Shown piece by piece: positions 46,743-54,847 of a stretch of DNA of 64,000 bases. Below the pieces are notes generated by a model. It made no database searches. It was not told where the DNA came from and saw only the letters and a list, made by a program, of their open reading frames with translations. The first letter of the stretch is position 1. Every line of letters begins with the position of its first letter. A program made the position numbers and the translations under genes. This stretch comes from Vibrio tapetis subsp. quintayensis. GTDB taxonomy: Bacteria; Pseudomonadota; Gammaproteobacteria; Enterobacterales; Vibrionaceae. The stretch lies in NCBI RefSeq assembly GCF_030409945.1, contig NZ_JAUFQV010000019.1, forward strand, positions 27,481 through 91,480, read 5' to 3'.

Positions 46743-48125
46743 TTATTGCCAAGTCGCTTGGTCAAATACTGCATTATCAAATGTTATTTCTACGCTTTCA
46801 CACGCATCACCCACCCCGTCACCATCGCTGTCTGCTTGGTCTGGGTTTGCGGTCGAAAGGCAGTTATCGCTGCTATCGCCTATGCCGTCAGAATCGGCAT
46901 CGCTTGATTCTTTCGGGTTGTTAGGAAACTTGTCTTTGTTATCACCAGTGCCGTCCTTATCACTGTCTTTTGTCTCAGTCGGATCATTGGGGAACGCGTC
47001 TGCGTTATCGCCGACTTTGTCATTATCAGAATCGTATTTTTCAGTTGGATCGGTTGGGAATTTATCGGCGTTATCACCTATACCATCTTTGTCTGTATCT
47101 TTTGTTTCCGTGGGGTCACTAGGGAATTCGTCTGCGTTATCGCCTACTTTGTCGTTGTCAGAATCAAACTTCTCGCTTGGATCAGTTGGGAACTTGTCGG
47201 CGTTGTCTCCTAAACCATCTTCGTCAGTGTCTTTGCTCTCTGTGGCATCCATTGGGAAGACATCGGTATTGTCACCGACAGTATCACCATCCGAATCAAA
47301 TTGTTCGTTAGCATCATTGGGAAATTGATCAGCATTGTCACCGATTCCATCGCCGTCAGAATCTACGGTTTCTTGCGCGTTGTATGGGAATGCGTCTTCG
47401 CTATCGATCACACCGTCATCGTCGTCATCGTTATCATCGACTCCAACTTTCCAGGTATCGCCATCAACAATAATGATTTCATCTTGTTTCAGATCTTTCA
47501 GGTATGGTGCAACAGAATTCGCTTGGTCGACGACCTTATCAGCTTGAGAGGCATGAACGGCACTTTGAGGCATCACCTCCGCTTTCACGAGTGCTTCTGC
47601 TTTCATCGCAGCACCAGACGCACTTTTCTCGATATAATCCCCTAGCACCTCTTCTTTGGGTACCCCGAGATCTTTCGCGATTTTTTCAGTGGCTTGTGCT
47701 TTTGTTAGCGAGCCGTTCACCATTGAAACTTGCACTAATGTTGATAGTGGAGTGATATCCAGCTCCCCAGACGGAGCCGACATTAGGTAACCGGTTTTCA
47801 CCGTTTGATCGGGTGTGGTTTCGTCAATGGTTTGCCCAGGAATAACTTTTACTACAATGGGGTAGCTCTCTGGATTGGGTATCCCATCGACGTTTAAATT
47901 CGCTTTACCGCCGTCAGTTGTTATGGCTTTAGGCTCTCCTGTGTTCCACTGGTAGTCCTTGTTTATATCCAACCAAACTTCGGCCCCTTTCAGGTATCCA
48001 TCAATGGCGGTTACGTTCAAGTAGCTGGACTTTGATACAGGATCTGAGCCATCACCTCCGCCACATGCGCTAAGCATTGCAGCTGCAATGAGCGTCAAGG
48101 CGGGGTAAAATTGAGATGCTTTCAT
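46743..48125 (-). CDS. Lipoprotein with thrombospondin type 3 calcium-binding repeats
   Basis: A 460-residue outer-membrane lipoprotein. The signal peptide ends in LSAC with Cys21, followed by a Gly/Asp-rich linker. Residues about 35-200 form a module found in other Vibrio and Shewanella lipoproteins (YLNVTAIDGYLKGAEVWLDI). About nine thrombospondin type 3 repeats of 22 residues follow (DSDGDGIGDNADQFPND pattern), each with the D-x-D-x-D-G calcium ligands. The last two contain Cys and then a short tail ending DQATWQ. The start was placed at ATG 48125, which has AAGG a few bases upstream; the frame extends to 48191. Function may be adhesion or a calcium-stiffened spacer. Confidence 0.85.
   Translation of the reverse strand: MKASQFYPALTLIAAAMLSACGGGDGSDPVSKSSYLNVTAIDGYLKGAEVWLDINKDYQWNTGEPKAITTDGGKANLNVDGIPNPESYPIVVKVIPGQTIDETTPDQTVKTGYLMSAPSGELDITPLSTLVQVSMVNGSLTKAQATEKIAKDLGVPKEEVLGDYIEKSASGAAMKAEALVKAEVMPQSAVHASQADKVVDQANSVAPYLKDLKQDEIIIVDGDTWKVGVDDNDDDDDGVIDSEDAFPYNAQETVDSDGDGIGDNADQFPNDANEQFDSDGDTVGDNTDVFPMDATESKDTDEDGLGDNADKFPTDPSEKFDSDNDKVGDNADEFPSDPTETKDTDKDGIGDNADKFPTDPTEKYDSDNDKVGDNADAFPNDPTETKDSDKDGTGDNKDKFPNNPKESSDADSDGIGDSSDNCLSTANPDQADSDGDGVGDACESVEITFDNAVFDQATWQ
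46800..47440 (-). repeat. 66-base tandem repeat array (thrombospondin type 3 repeats)
   Basis: About nine units of 66 bases, boundaries approximate. Neighbouring units alternate between two types, one with GDNADEFP/AFP and DSDNDKV, and one with DTDKDGIGDNADKFP, so the array looks as if it grew by duplicating pairs. Confidence 0.85.
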
Positions 48126-48345
48126 GACCTTCTTCCTTGATAAGTGAGTTATCACTCGAAAGTTAAGATAATGTCTTTCTCTTGGCATCACTCAAATGGG
48201 GTATAAGGGAGGAAAATAGCCTTGAAAATGCAATAATTTTATTATTTATTGATATTTCACAAATATTTTTGATTAGATATTGAATGGTTTTGCAGTTCTT
48301 ATAAACTTAACCATTACTGTACTCAGAAAAACAATAGAGATAACA

Positions 48346-48693
48346 ATGATTGAAAGAATGGAAACTAAGCAACGCATGAGCCGTATCGTTAAACACAACG
48401 GCACTATCTACCTATGTGGACAAGTTTGTGCTGACGCAACTAAAGACATCGCAGAGCAAACTCAAACCATGCTAGACAAAGTAGAAACTCTGCTTGATCA
48501 AGCCGGCAGTGATAAAGAACACATGCTTTCTGCAACTATTTACATCAAAGATATGAAAGACTTCGCTGAAATGAACGCAGTATGGGACGCATGGGTTCCT
48601 GAAGGCCATGCACCTGCTCGTGCATGTGTTGAAGCTAGCATGGCTCGTGAAGCCCTACTTGTAGAAATCTCAGTGGTTGCCGCTGAGAAGTAA
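48346..48693 (+). CDS. RidA/YjgF/YER057c family protein
   Basis: A 115-residue protein of the RidA family. Members hydrolyse reactive enamine/imine intermediates made by PLP enzymes, and other subgroups act differently. The blocks [33 protein letters not shown] and [22 protein letters not shown] are present. The conserved Arg of the active deaminase is in [11 protein letters not shown] 48346 is chosen over the longer frame from 48280 because family proteins start near the IVKHNG region and GAGATAACA precedes it. Divergent to the calcium-repeat lipoprotein gene. Confidence 0.9.
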   Translation: MIERMETKQRMSRIVKHNGTIYLCGQVCADATKDIAEQTQTMLDKVETLLDQAGSDKEHMLSATIYIKDMKDFAEMNAVWDAWVPEGHAPARACVEASMAREALLVEISVVAAEK

Positions 48694-48699
48694 TGTCTC

Positions 48700-48760
48700 T
48701 TGGTAGCGAAAAAGTCTGTCATTTAGATTCTGTATCTCAACTTTCCGCTACCAAATTTTT
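48700..48760 (+). terminator. Probable terminator after the RidA gene
   Basis: TTGGTAGCG and CGCTACCAA can pair across a 37-base gap and a run of T follows. The large loop makes it less sure than the others. Confidence 0.5.
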
Positions 48761-48799
48761 TAAAAAAAACAAAACTCGTCAATTTATCTAATCACCTAA

Positions 48800-49249
48800 T
48801 CAAGCTTTTTTGTGTATTTTACTATTGGTTGCTATTTTACTACTGTTTTCTAAATGGTTTTTCACCGTGTCGTAAACCCAATTGTACGCAATTGCATAGA
48901 CTAAGAAGAACACAACCATGGTAATTTCAAGTAGCAACACTTCCATGAAGCCCTTGTTTAAGAACATCATCAACAATGGTAATGTAGCCACTAGCAACCC
49001 GGCTTCAAACCCTATCCCATGAGCGATTCTCGTTAGCACAGTTCTTGAATTTCGGTCTGAACCCTGAATTTTGTCAAACAAATAGTTGTATGTGTAATTC
49101 CAAGCCATCGCCACTAGGCTCATGAATATGGCCACACCTGTCATGGTATGCGTGTCGATACCGCCAACTAAACTCCCCAAAGGGATCATCAACATCAACG
49201 CAAAAACTTCAAACAACACAGTGTGCAGAACTCTTTCTTTATTTGACAT
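48800..49249 (-). CDS. PACE family efflux transporter
   Basis: A 149-residue four-helix membrane protein of the proteobacterial antimicrobial compound efflux family (AceI type). The opening RVLHTVLFEVFAL carries the conserved membrane Glu (Glu14), and the tandem bacterial transmembrane pair is seen in the second half (IAHGIGFEAGLLVATLPLLM, then YAIAYNWVYD). Known members export chlorhexidine and polyamines such as cadaverine and putrescine. Substrate here is not known. It stands alone, with a plausible ribosome site (GAGGTAGATACC) before the ATG. Confidence 0.92.
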   Translation of the reverse strand: MSNKERVLHTVLFEVFALMLMIPLGSLVGGIDTHTMTGVAIFMSLVAMAWNYTYNYLFDKIQGSDRNSRTVLTRIAHGIGFEAGLLVATLPLLMMFLNKGFMEVLLLEITMVVFFLVYAIAYNWVYDTVKNHLENSSKIATNSKIHKKA

Positions 49250-49412
49250 GGTATCTACCTCGTTTTGATTATGCCTTCATTCTATCTATATCCAAAAGAG
49301 TTAACAGTTAGTTACTATTCGATTAATAGATGGTTCGGAGTGAATTTCTGGATTGGCAATGTTGAGTAAAACCAGTAAAATCCAGCTCATCAAATTCGCC
49401 AAAGAATACCCC

Positions 49413-51131
49413 ATGCCAAACACTCAACTTTGTTTTACGCCATTTCAATCATCAGTTGATGACATCCCTCTGCCCGATAAGTTTACATTTCCGTTCTATT
49501 ATCAGGCCCACGCGTTATCTGAACTGGCCGCTGCGCAATTACAACGCCACTTAGAAACACAAACGCAATGGCGTCATAACTTTGGTCAACTGAGCAAATG
49601 TGCCTACACGTTTGAGGAAAATGAAAAAGCAACGGGCAAAATGTTTGGTGTACTGGTGGTTAAAAATAACCAGGGGGAACTTGGGTTCTTGAGCGCATTC
49701 TCTGGCAAGATTGCAGACCAAAATCTACTCGACGGCTTTGTTCCTCCCGTATTTGATATGTTGGTCGATGATGGATTCTTTAGAGACGATACCGCTCAGA
49801 TTACTGCGGTCAATTTGAAAGTGAATCAACTAAAGATTGATCCTAGGTTTGATGAATTAAAGTCAGAGTTAACCCTGACCCAGAAAAATGCTGATATCGA
49901 ATTGGAAGCTTTACGTCAAAGCATGATCAAAAGCAGAGCTGATCGTAAATCCCAACGAACTGCCGCTGAGCAGTCTTTGGCAAAATCAGCATTGAACGCC
50001 GACGAATTCGATGTACTTAAGGCGCTATTGGGCAAGCAAAGTGTGGCAGAGAAAAATCAACAGAAACACTTAAGGCAGAAGTGGCAGCAAAAAACTGACG
50101 CTGTTCAAGACAGCTTAACCAAACTAACTGACGAACTTGTAGAGCTTAAAGCACAACGAGCAACCTTATCACTTGCGCTGCAACATCGGCTGTTTTCTCA
50201 GTACCATTTTCTTAACGGCTTAGGCGAACAAAAGTCCCTGATTGATATATTTGAACCCACAAAAAACCCTACGCCACCTGCAGGCGCTGGTGAATGTGCC
50301 GCACCTAAGCTATTGCACTACGCCTACAAACACAATCTAGAGCCCGTATGTATGGCTGAGTTTTGGTGGGGTACTTCCCCTAAGTCTGAAGTTCGCTTAC
50401 ACAAAAAGTATTACGCGTCTTGCCAGAGTAAGTGCGAGCCTATTTTGGGCCACATGCTTAAAGGTATCGAGCTTGATGAAAACCCGCTGCTGAATAATCC
50501 AGCAGAAGGCAAAGAATTGGACATCATCTACCAAGATGAAGCAATTGTCGTCGTGAACAAGCCCGCTGACTTTTTGTCGGTACCAGGCCGTACAATTAAG
50601 GACTCCGCTTATTATCGCTTACAACAGCAGTTTACTGACGTTGAGGGCCCTTTCGTTATCCATAGATTGGACATGGCTACGTCAGGCATCTTAGTTTTCG
50701 CCCTCACTAAACGTGCGAATAAAAGCATACAAAAACAATTTATTACTCGTCATGTAGAGAAACGCTATGTGGCATTGGTGGATGGCATTGTAGAGCACGA
50801 TACGGGCAAGATTGAATTACCGCTGCGTGGTGACCTTGATGACCGTCCGCGACAAATGGTGTGCGAAGAGCACGGTAAAGCAGCAGAAACAACATGGCAA
50901 GTAATCGAACGCAAAGACGGAAAAACCAAGCTTTATCTGCACCCAAAAACCGGCAGGACCCATCAACTTCGCGTCCATTGCGCCCACTATTTGGGGTTAA
51001 ACATGCCGATTGTTGGTGATGACTTATATGGTATGAAAGCGAACCGTTTACACTTACACGCCGAGTCTTTATCGTTTGATCACCCATACACCAAACAGCC
51101 GATGCACTTTCAGGTTGATGCTCCGTTCTAA
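49413..51131 (+). CDS. RluA family pseudouridine synthase with long N-terminal extension
   Basis: A 572-residue protein. The C-terminal half is a RluA-type pseudouridine synthase with the catalytic Asp420 in HRLDMATSGI and the later RTHQLRVHCAHYLG block; it would isomerise uridine in rRNA or tRNA. The first 350 residues precede it and include a charged coiled-coil (about 140-270) and a Cys-containing region (AECAAPKLLHYAYKHNLEPV type, near residue 300-330). This extension is not part of the standard RluA fold. The start is uncertain: ATG 49413 or ATG 49359 are possible. Confidence 0.87.
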   Translation: MPNTQLCFTPFQSSVDDIPLPDKFTFPFYYQAHALSELAAAQLQRHLETQTQWRHNFGQLSKCAYTFEENEKATGKMFGVLVVKNNQGELGFLSAFSGKIADQNLLDGFVPPVFDMLVDDGFFRDDTAQITAVNLKVNQLKIDPRFDELKSELTLTQKNADIELEALRQSMIKSRADRKSQRTAAEQSLAKSALNADEFDVLKALLGKQSVAEKNQQKHLRQKWQQKTDAVQDSLTKLTDELVELKAQRATLSLALQHRLFSQYHFLNGLGEQKSLIDIFEPTKNPTPPAGAGECAAPKLLHYAYKHNLEPVCMAEFWWGTSPKSEVRLHKKYYASCQSKCEPILGHMLKGIELDENPLLNNPAEGKELDIIYQDEAIVVVNKPADFLSVPGRTIKDSAYYRLQQQFTDVEGPFVIHRLDMATSGILVFALTKRANKSIQKQFITRHVEKRYVALVDGIVEHDTGKIELPLRGDLDDRPRQMVCEEHGKAAETTWQVIERKDGKTKLYLHPKTGRTHQLRVHCAHYLGLNMPIVGDDLYGMKANRLHLHAESLSFDHPYTKQPMHFQVDAPF

Positions 51132-51165
51132 ATACTGCGACGTTTCTTACTTCGAGGTACGTTTC

Positions 51166-51921
51166 TTACTGCACAGGCGCGTTTGTATGATCAAACACGC
51201 CGTAATTTAGAAAATGTATCGTTTGATTCGCCACCACTTCGTCGTAACGCATAATAGAGTGCCCAACTTCAATCGTAATAAAATCCTTCATATTAGCGAC
51301 TTTGGTTGAATCTACTGAAACTAAGCCATCGTTAGGGCCATCGAAGAATCGATTAGTTGCACCATTACTGTTGGTCCCCGCAATCACGCCAGCTTGATAG
51401 TCGGGTTGCGCAATGACCTCCCCTAACGAACGCTCCCCTGTCACTAAGGACTGGCTAGTACCGCCGGCTATATCCATCAGCAGCCGACCATCAAAGTGAT
51501 CCGCGACTTCACTGCCGTGATTCGGGGTTCCCATGAAGACCACCTGACCTAGTCGCTCGGTACTTTGTAGTTCTTTATGTGTCTCTAGATATGAGCGTAT
51601 AACCAAACCGCCAAGTGAGTGGCCCACAAAGTGAACGCGGTTATCGTTTTGTAGGCAGTTATCTATCTCGCTCTCTGTCTGTGTTAACGTTGACTCAAGC
51701 GACTTGCCAATTGTAGAGTAATCGATAACACACACATGATAACCCGCTTCTTCTATTCTTTGAGCCAGCTTCCACATAGCGCTGCCACTTCTCGCTAGGC
51801 CGTGAGCCAGCACCACCAATTCGTCACCTTGCTTTAAATTTGTTTGATCATTGCTAACGTTCGCGCAACCAACGCTTATTAAAATAATCAAACCGACCAG
51901 CCATTTATTCACTATTTTCAT
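51166..51921 (-). CDS. Lipase-like alpha/beta hydrolase lipoprotein
   Basis: A 251-residue protein. The signal peptide ends with the lipobox SVGC (Cys19). The rest is an alpha/beta hydrolase with the oxyanion segment VLAHGLARSGSAM, the elbow GHSLGG with Ser102, and a histidine near the C-terminus (EVGHSIMRYDE). This matches the PGAP1/lipase-like branch; an ester of a lipid or similar compound is the likely substrate in the periplasm or outer membrane. It lies downstream of a UvrD-like helicase on the same strand, but the 20-base gap need not mean a functional link. Confidence 0.87.
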   Translation of the reverse strand: MKIVNKWLVGLIILISVGCANVSNDQTNLKQGDELVVLAHGLARSGSAMWKLAQRIEEAGYHVCVIDYSTIGKSLESTLTQTESEIDNCLQNDNRVHFVGHSLGGLVIRSYLETHKELQSTERLGQVVFMGTPNHGSEVADHFDGRLLMDIAGGTSQSLVTGERSLGEVIAQPDYQAGVIAGTNSNGATNRFFDGPNDGLVSVDSTKVANMKDFITIEVGHSIMRYDEVVANQTIHFLNYGVFDHTNAPVQ

Positions 51922-51940
51922 GCCTTATAAACCCTTGTCG

Positions 51941-54151
51941 TTAGCCGATTAAATCAAAGAATCGGCTGAACATCGCCATTTGATATTGGTGCGACTTGTT
52001 TGAATCGTATTTCACGGTAAATTTTGGCCCCGAGATATTGGTTATCCTGCCTTTATCACCTTGAATGTGTCGGACCCTATCCCCGACTGCAGCCACGCCT
52101 TCCTCTGTAGAGTTACTGCTTTTTTTGTCTCTTAACCGTGTATTGAGGGGCTTTTTCGGCGCCTCGGCGCAATCATCAATTCGATTCAATTGCGTTAAGT
52201 ACAGTTCTAGTGGTTCGGTTTCAAAATACGGCAAGCTTTGATCTTTGTACAAACTTGGCCCAAACGAGTGCGCAAGCGGTAGGTAAGACTCAAATACAAA
52301 CGGGCTCGGCGAATCACCGGTGTAGATCTTCGCTCTGTGTTTTGCTCGGGTAACAGCGACATAAGCGACACGGCGCTCTTCTTCGTAATCTGGGCCTTGG
52401 CCTGTATCGAACTTCGCTTCTGTTGGAAAAATACCTCTATCCCAGAAAGGCAAATGCACGTGATTGTATTCACAGCCTTTCGCTCGAAATATTGTGGTTA
52501 AGCGAACCCCGTCTGATTTTTTCGAACTCTGAGCAGCTCTTTGCTGCGTGCTTTCAAAAAAGTCTTTCGCTTGGTTGCAGTCGTAATTCAACCCTTTAAG
52601 TACCGCCGCTAACGCATTGAGCTTGTCTAAGCTTTCTTCTACATCACCTTCGGTGGCTTCAGACTTTCTTAACCAATAGTCGAGATCGGACCCGGTTCGA
52701 TACTCGTCAAAGATCTGCCGGGCTTTCATGTCTTTTTTGAGCAACGAACGTATCAATGTGACTCGTTCTATCGCGTTATCGAAGTTTTGATCTTTACGTT
52801 TGTTCGCAGTAGCGAATTTGTCAATTTCTCTTACCCAACTTGTAGGCGGAACGCTCGCAAGAGCACGGCAAAGTGGTTGTAAGATCTCGCCACGCAAATA
52901 ACAATGTGGGTAGCTGAACAATTCTTGCAAGATATGGCTGTCTATCTTTTGTTGTTCATGCCAGCGAATAACTAGGTTCATTAACTGCAACAGTAACTTA
53001 ACCTCTCGGCTTTTCGCCAGCGTACTGCCTTCTGGTGCCATATACGGAACATTCGCTTTGATAAACGCCAGTTCGATTAACATGGCTTGTGACCAGCGCC
53101 TAACTAATACAGCTATTTCACCCGATTCACAGCCTTCTTCAATTTGACCTTTTACGGCTTTCACCACATGTGACGCAATGGTCGAGGTTTTTATGTGCTC
53201 TATATGTGTGTCTTCAACACTTGATGCAGGAACGGTGCAAAAGTCTTTGAATCGTTCTTTGTTATTGCTGATCAAGTGATCGGCGGCAATCGCTAAACTA
53301 TGACCAAAACGAAAGGTATGACTCAATTTGTAAGTCGAACAAGGAGGAAATTCTTGAGCGAACCGTAACATGATGGAAGGCTCACTTCCTCGCCACTTAT
53401 AGATACATTGGTTGATGTCGCCCACCGCCATAATACGCGCATCGTCAGCCACGATTAACTTTAAAAGTTTTAACTGAACTGGGTTGGTGTCTTGAAATTC
53501 ATCCACAATGACAAGCTGAATTGACTGTTGAACCCGTTGCCTAAGCTCTGAATCCTCAGAAAGCAGTTTGACCGATTCGATTAGCCAATCATCGAAAAAC
53601 AATATTCCAGAGCGTAGCCGTTCTTGCTCAACGACTTTATAAGCGTCTAGTAGGAAATCGTATTCTTCACTGTAATTTTGAGTGTCAAAGACTTCATCTT
53701 CACTCAGCCCTATTGCTTTTACTAAGCTAATAAAACTTTCGAGTACCGCAACAGTTTTCGGCTTTTTAAGTAAGCGCTTGGTTACAGGAAGGCGACAACT
53801 GTTCGCCATTTTTTGTAGGACAGTTCTGATCAGTTGTGTGCGACGCATGGGTTCAAACACTAACTTCGAACCAAAGCCCTGACGCGTTAGCAGTTCCTGA
53901 CAAAACCCGTGATAGGTCTTAACAGTACGGTGTGGGTTGTAGCCCTTATCCAGCAGCTTAGATCTAAAATCATCACAAATGGTTTTATTAAACATAAGCA
54001 CTTGAATACTTTGCTCTGGTACCAGGCGGGCTTGTGCCTGATAAACGCCAGCAAGAGTGGTTGTTTTGCCGGTGCCCGCCCCCGCTAAACACAACGCATT
54101 GCCTTCACGGTGTTTGATTATTGATTTTTGTTCTTCGGTAAATTGCGCCAT
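51941..54151 (-). CDS. UvrD/Rep-like superfamily I helicase
   Basis: A 736-residue ATP-dependent DNA helicase, probably 3' to 5'. Motif I is AGAGTGKTT (residues 23-31). Motif II reads VDEFQDTNPVQL, motif III GDINQCIYKWRGSEP, motif V TIFRAKGCEYNHVHL and motif VI VAYVAVTRAKH. It is closest in pattern to the shorter UvrD/PcrA-like proteins seen scattered in proteobacteria. The last 50 residues (GDRVRHIQGDKGRITNI) look like a small KOW/Tudor-like module that could bind nucleic acid. A hairpin lies upstream of the gene and belongs to the preceding gene. Confidence 0.9.
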   Translation of the reverse strand: MAQFTEEQKSIIKHREGNALCLAGAGTGKTTTLAGVYQAQARLVPEQSIQVLMFNKTICDDFRSKLLDKGYNPHRTVKTYHGFCQELLTRQGFGSKLVFEPMRRTQLIRTVLQKMANSCRLPVTKRLLKKPKTVAVLESFISLVKAIGLSEDEVFDTQNYSEEYDFLLDAYKVVEQERLRSGILFFDDWLIESVKLLSEDSELRQRVQQSIQLVIVDEFQDTNPVQLKLLKLIVADDARIMAVGDINQCIYKWRGSEPSIMLRFAQEFPPCSTYKLSHTFRFGHSLAIAADHLISNNKERFKDFCTVPASSVEDTHIEHIKTSTIASHVVKAVKGQIEEGCESGEIAVLVRRWSQAMLIELAFIKANVPYMAPEGSTLAKSREVKLLLQLMNLVIRWHEQQKIDSHILQELFSYPHCYLRGEILQPLCRALASVPPTSWVREIDKFATANKRKDQNFDNAIERVTLIRSLLKKDMKARQIFDEYRTGSDLDYWLRKSEATEGDVEESLDKLNALAAVLKGLNYDCNQAKDFFESTQQRAAQSSKKSDGVRLTTIFRAKGCEYNHVHLPFWDRGIFPTEAKFDTGQGPDYEEERRVAYVAVTRAKHRAKIYTGDSPSPFVFESYLPLAHSFGPSLYKDQSLPYFETEPLELYLTQLNRIDDCAEAPKKPLNTRLRDKKSSNSTEEGVAAVGDRVRHIQGDKGRITNISGPKFTVKYDSNKSHQYQMAMFSRFFDLIG

Positions 54152-54244
54152 GAGGAATGAGTAGGAAATCTAAATTAAAATCAGGGCGATATTTTACCTC
54201 AGAACGGGGCAAAATGGCATTAACCCTATGCGGAAGACAAACAA

Positions 54245-54274
54245 AAAGGTCGACTATCTAAGAAGTCGACCTTT
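54245..54274 (-). terminator. Terminator of the 91-residue gene
   Basis: On the minus strand the 11-base stem AAAGGTCGACT / AGTCGACCTTT encloses an eight-base loop and is followed by TTTTTGTTTG. It lies between the small gene and the helicase gene. Confidence 0.85.
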
Positions 54275-54311
54275 ATCTAATACAAATGACTAAACTTTAA
54301 CCTAGCAAGGA

Positions 54312-54587
54312 TTATGCGACAGCTTCGGATATGGCAGCATGGCGCGCCGACACTTCTGAAATGTGGCTAAACCAAACAGCCTGCTCGCCATTACTTTGGC
54401 TTGTATTCAAACGTACTTTTTTGCCTACCAAACCGAGGGCTGTTTGGTACACATCTTGGTACTTATCTTTGTAACTGATGATACTCATTTTAAGGCTTCG
54501 ACCATCTTGGTTCGATACCCAAACAAAATTCTCATCCATCTTTACTTCCGTTAACACCCCGAAATTGTTCCATACACAATTACTCAT
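54312..54587 (-). CDS. Hypothetical protein, 91 residues
   Basis: A soluble acidic-to-neutral protein (MSNCVWNNFGVLTEVKMDEN at its start) with no signal peptide, no membrane helix and no motif I can name. The pattern of alternating hydrophobic residues (VKMDENFVWVSNQDGRSLKM, then KKVRLNTSQS) suggests a small beta barrel. It has its own terminator and an AAGGG-type ribosome site (AGGGATAGAAA), so it is likely a real single gene. I have no function to offer. Confidence 0.65.
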   Translation of the reverse strand: MSNCVWNNFGVLTEVKMDENFVWVSNQDGRSLKMSIISYKDKYQDVYQTALGLVGKKVRLNTSQSNGEQAVWFSHISEVSARHAAISEAVA

Positions 54588-54847
54588 TTTCTATCCCTTA
54601 CCTAGCAGCTGCGAATCTAAGTTCGCCTTCAAATTATTTGCGTGTTTCACGTTAGAAATTATCAAAACACGGCAAGTAAACAAGGGCATGCGTCACAATA
54701 TGAACTTTAACTCATAAAATTTGTGTGAAGCACATTTTTTAACGTCTCATTGATAATTTGGCTATATCACACAGTGCAAATAAAGACAAATTTCGATATT
54801 CTATTTTATGTCTTTATCCATCTTTGCTTTATATGAAGGAAGCTGAC

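Noticed and set aside
47301..47645. Plus-strand frame opposite the calcium repeats
   Set aside because: It and several similar frames (such as 46576-47328) are shadows of the repeated Asp/Gly codons on the minus strand.
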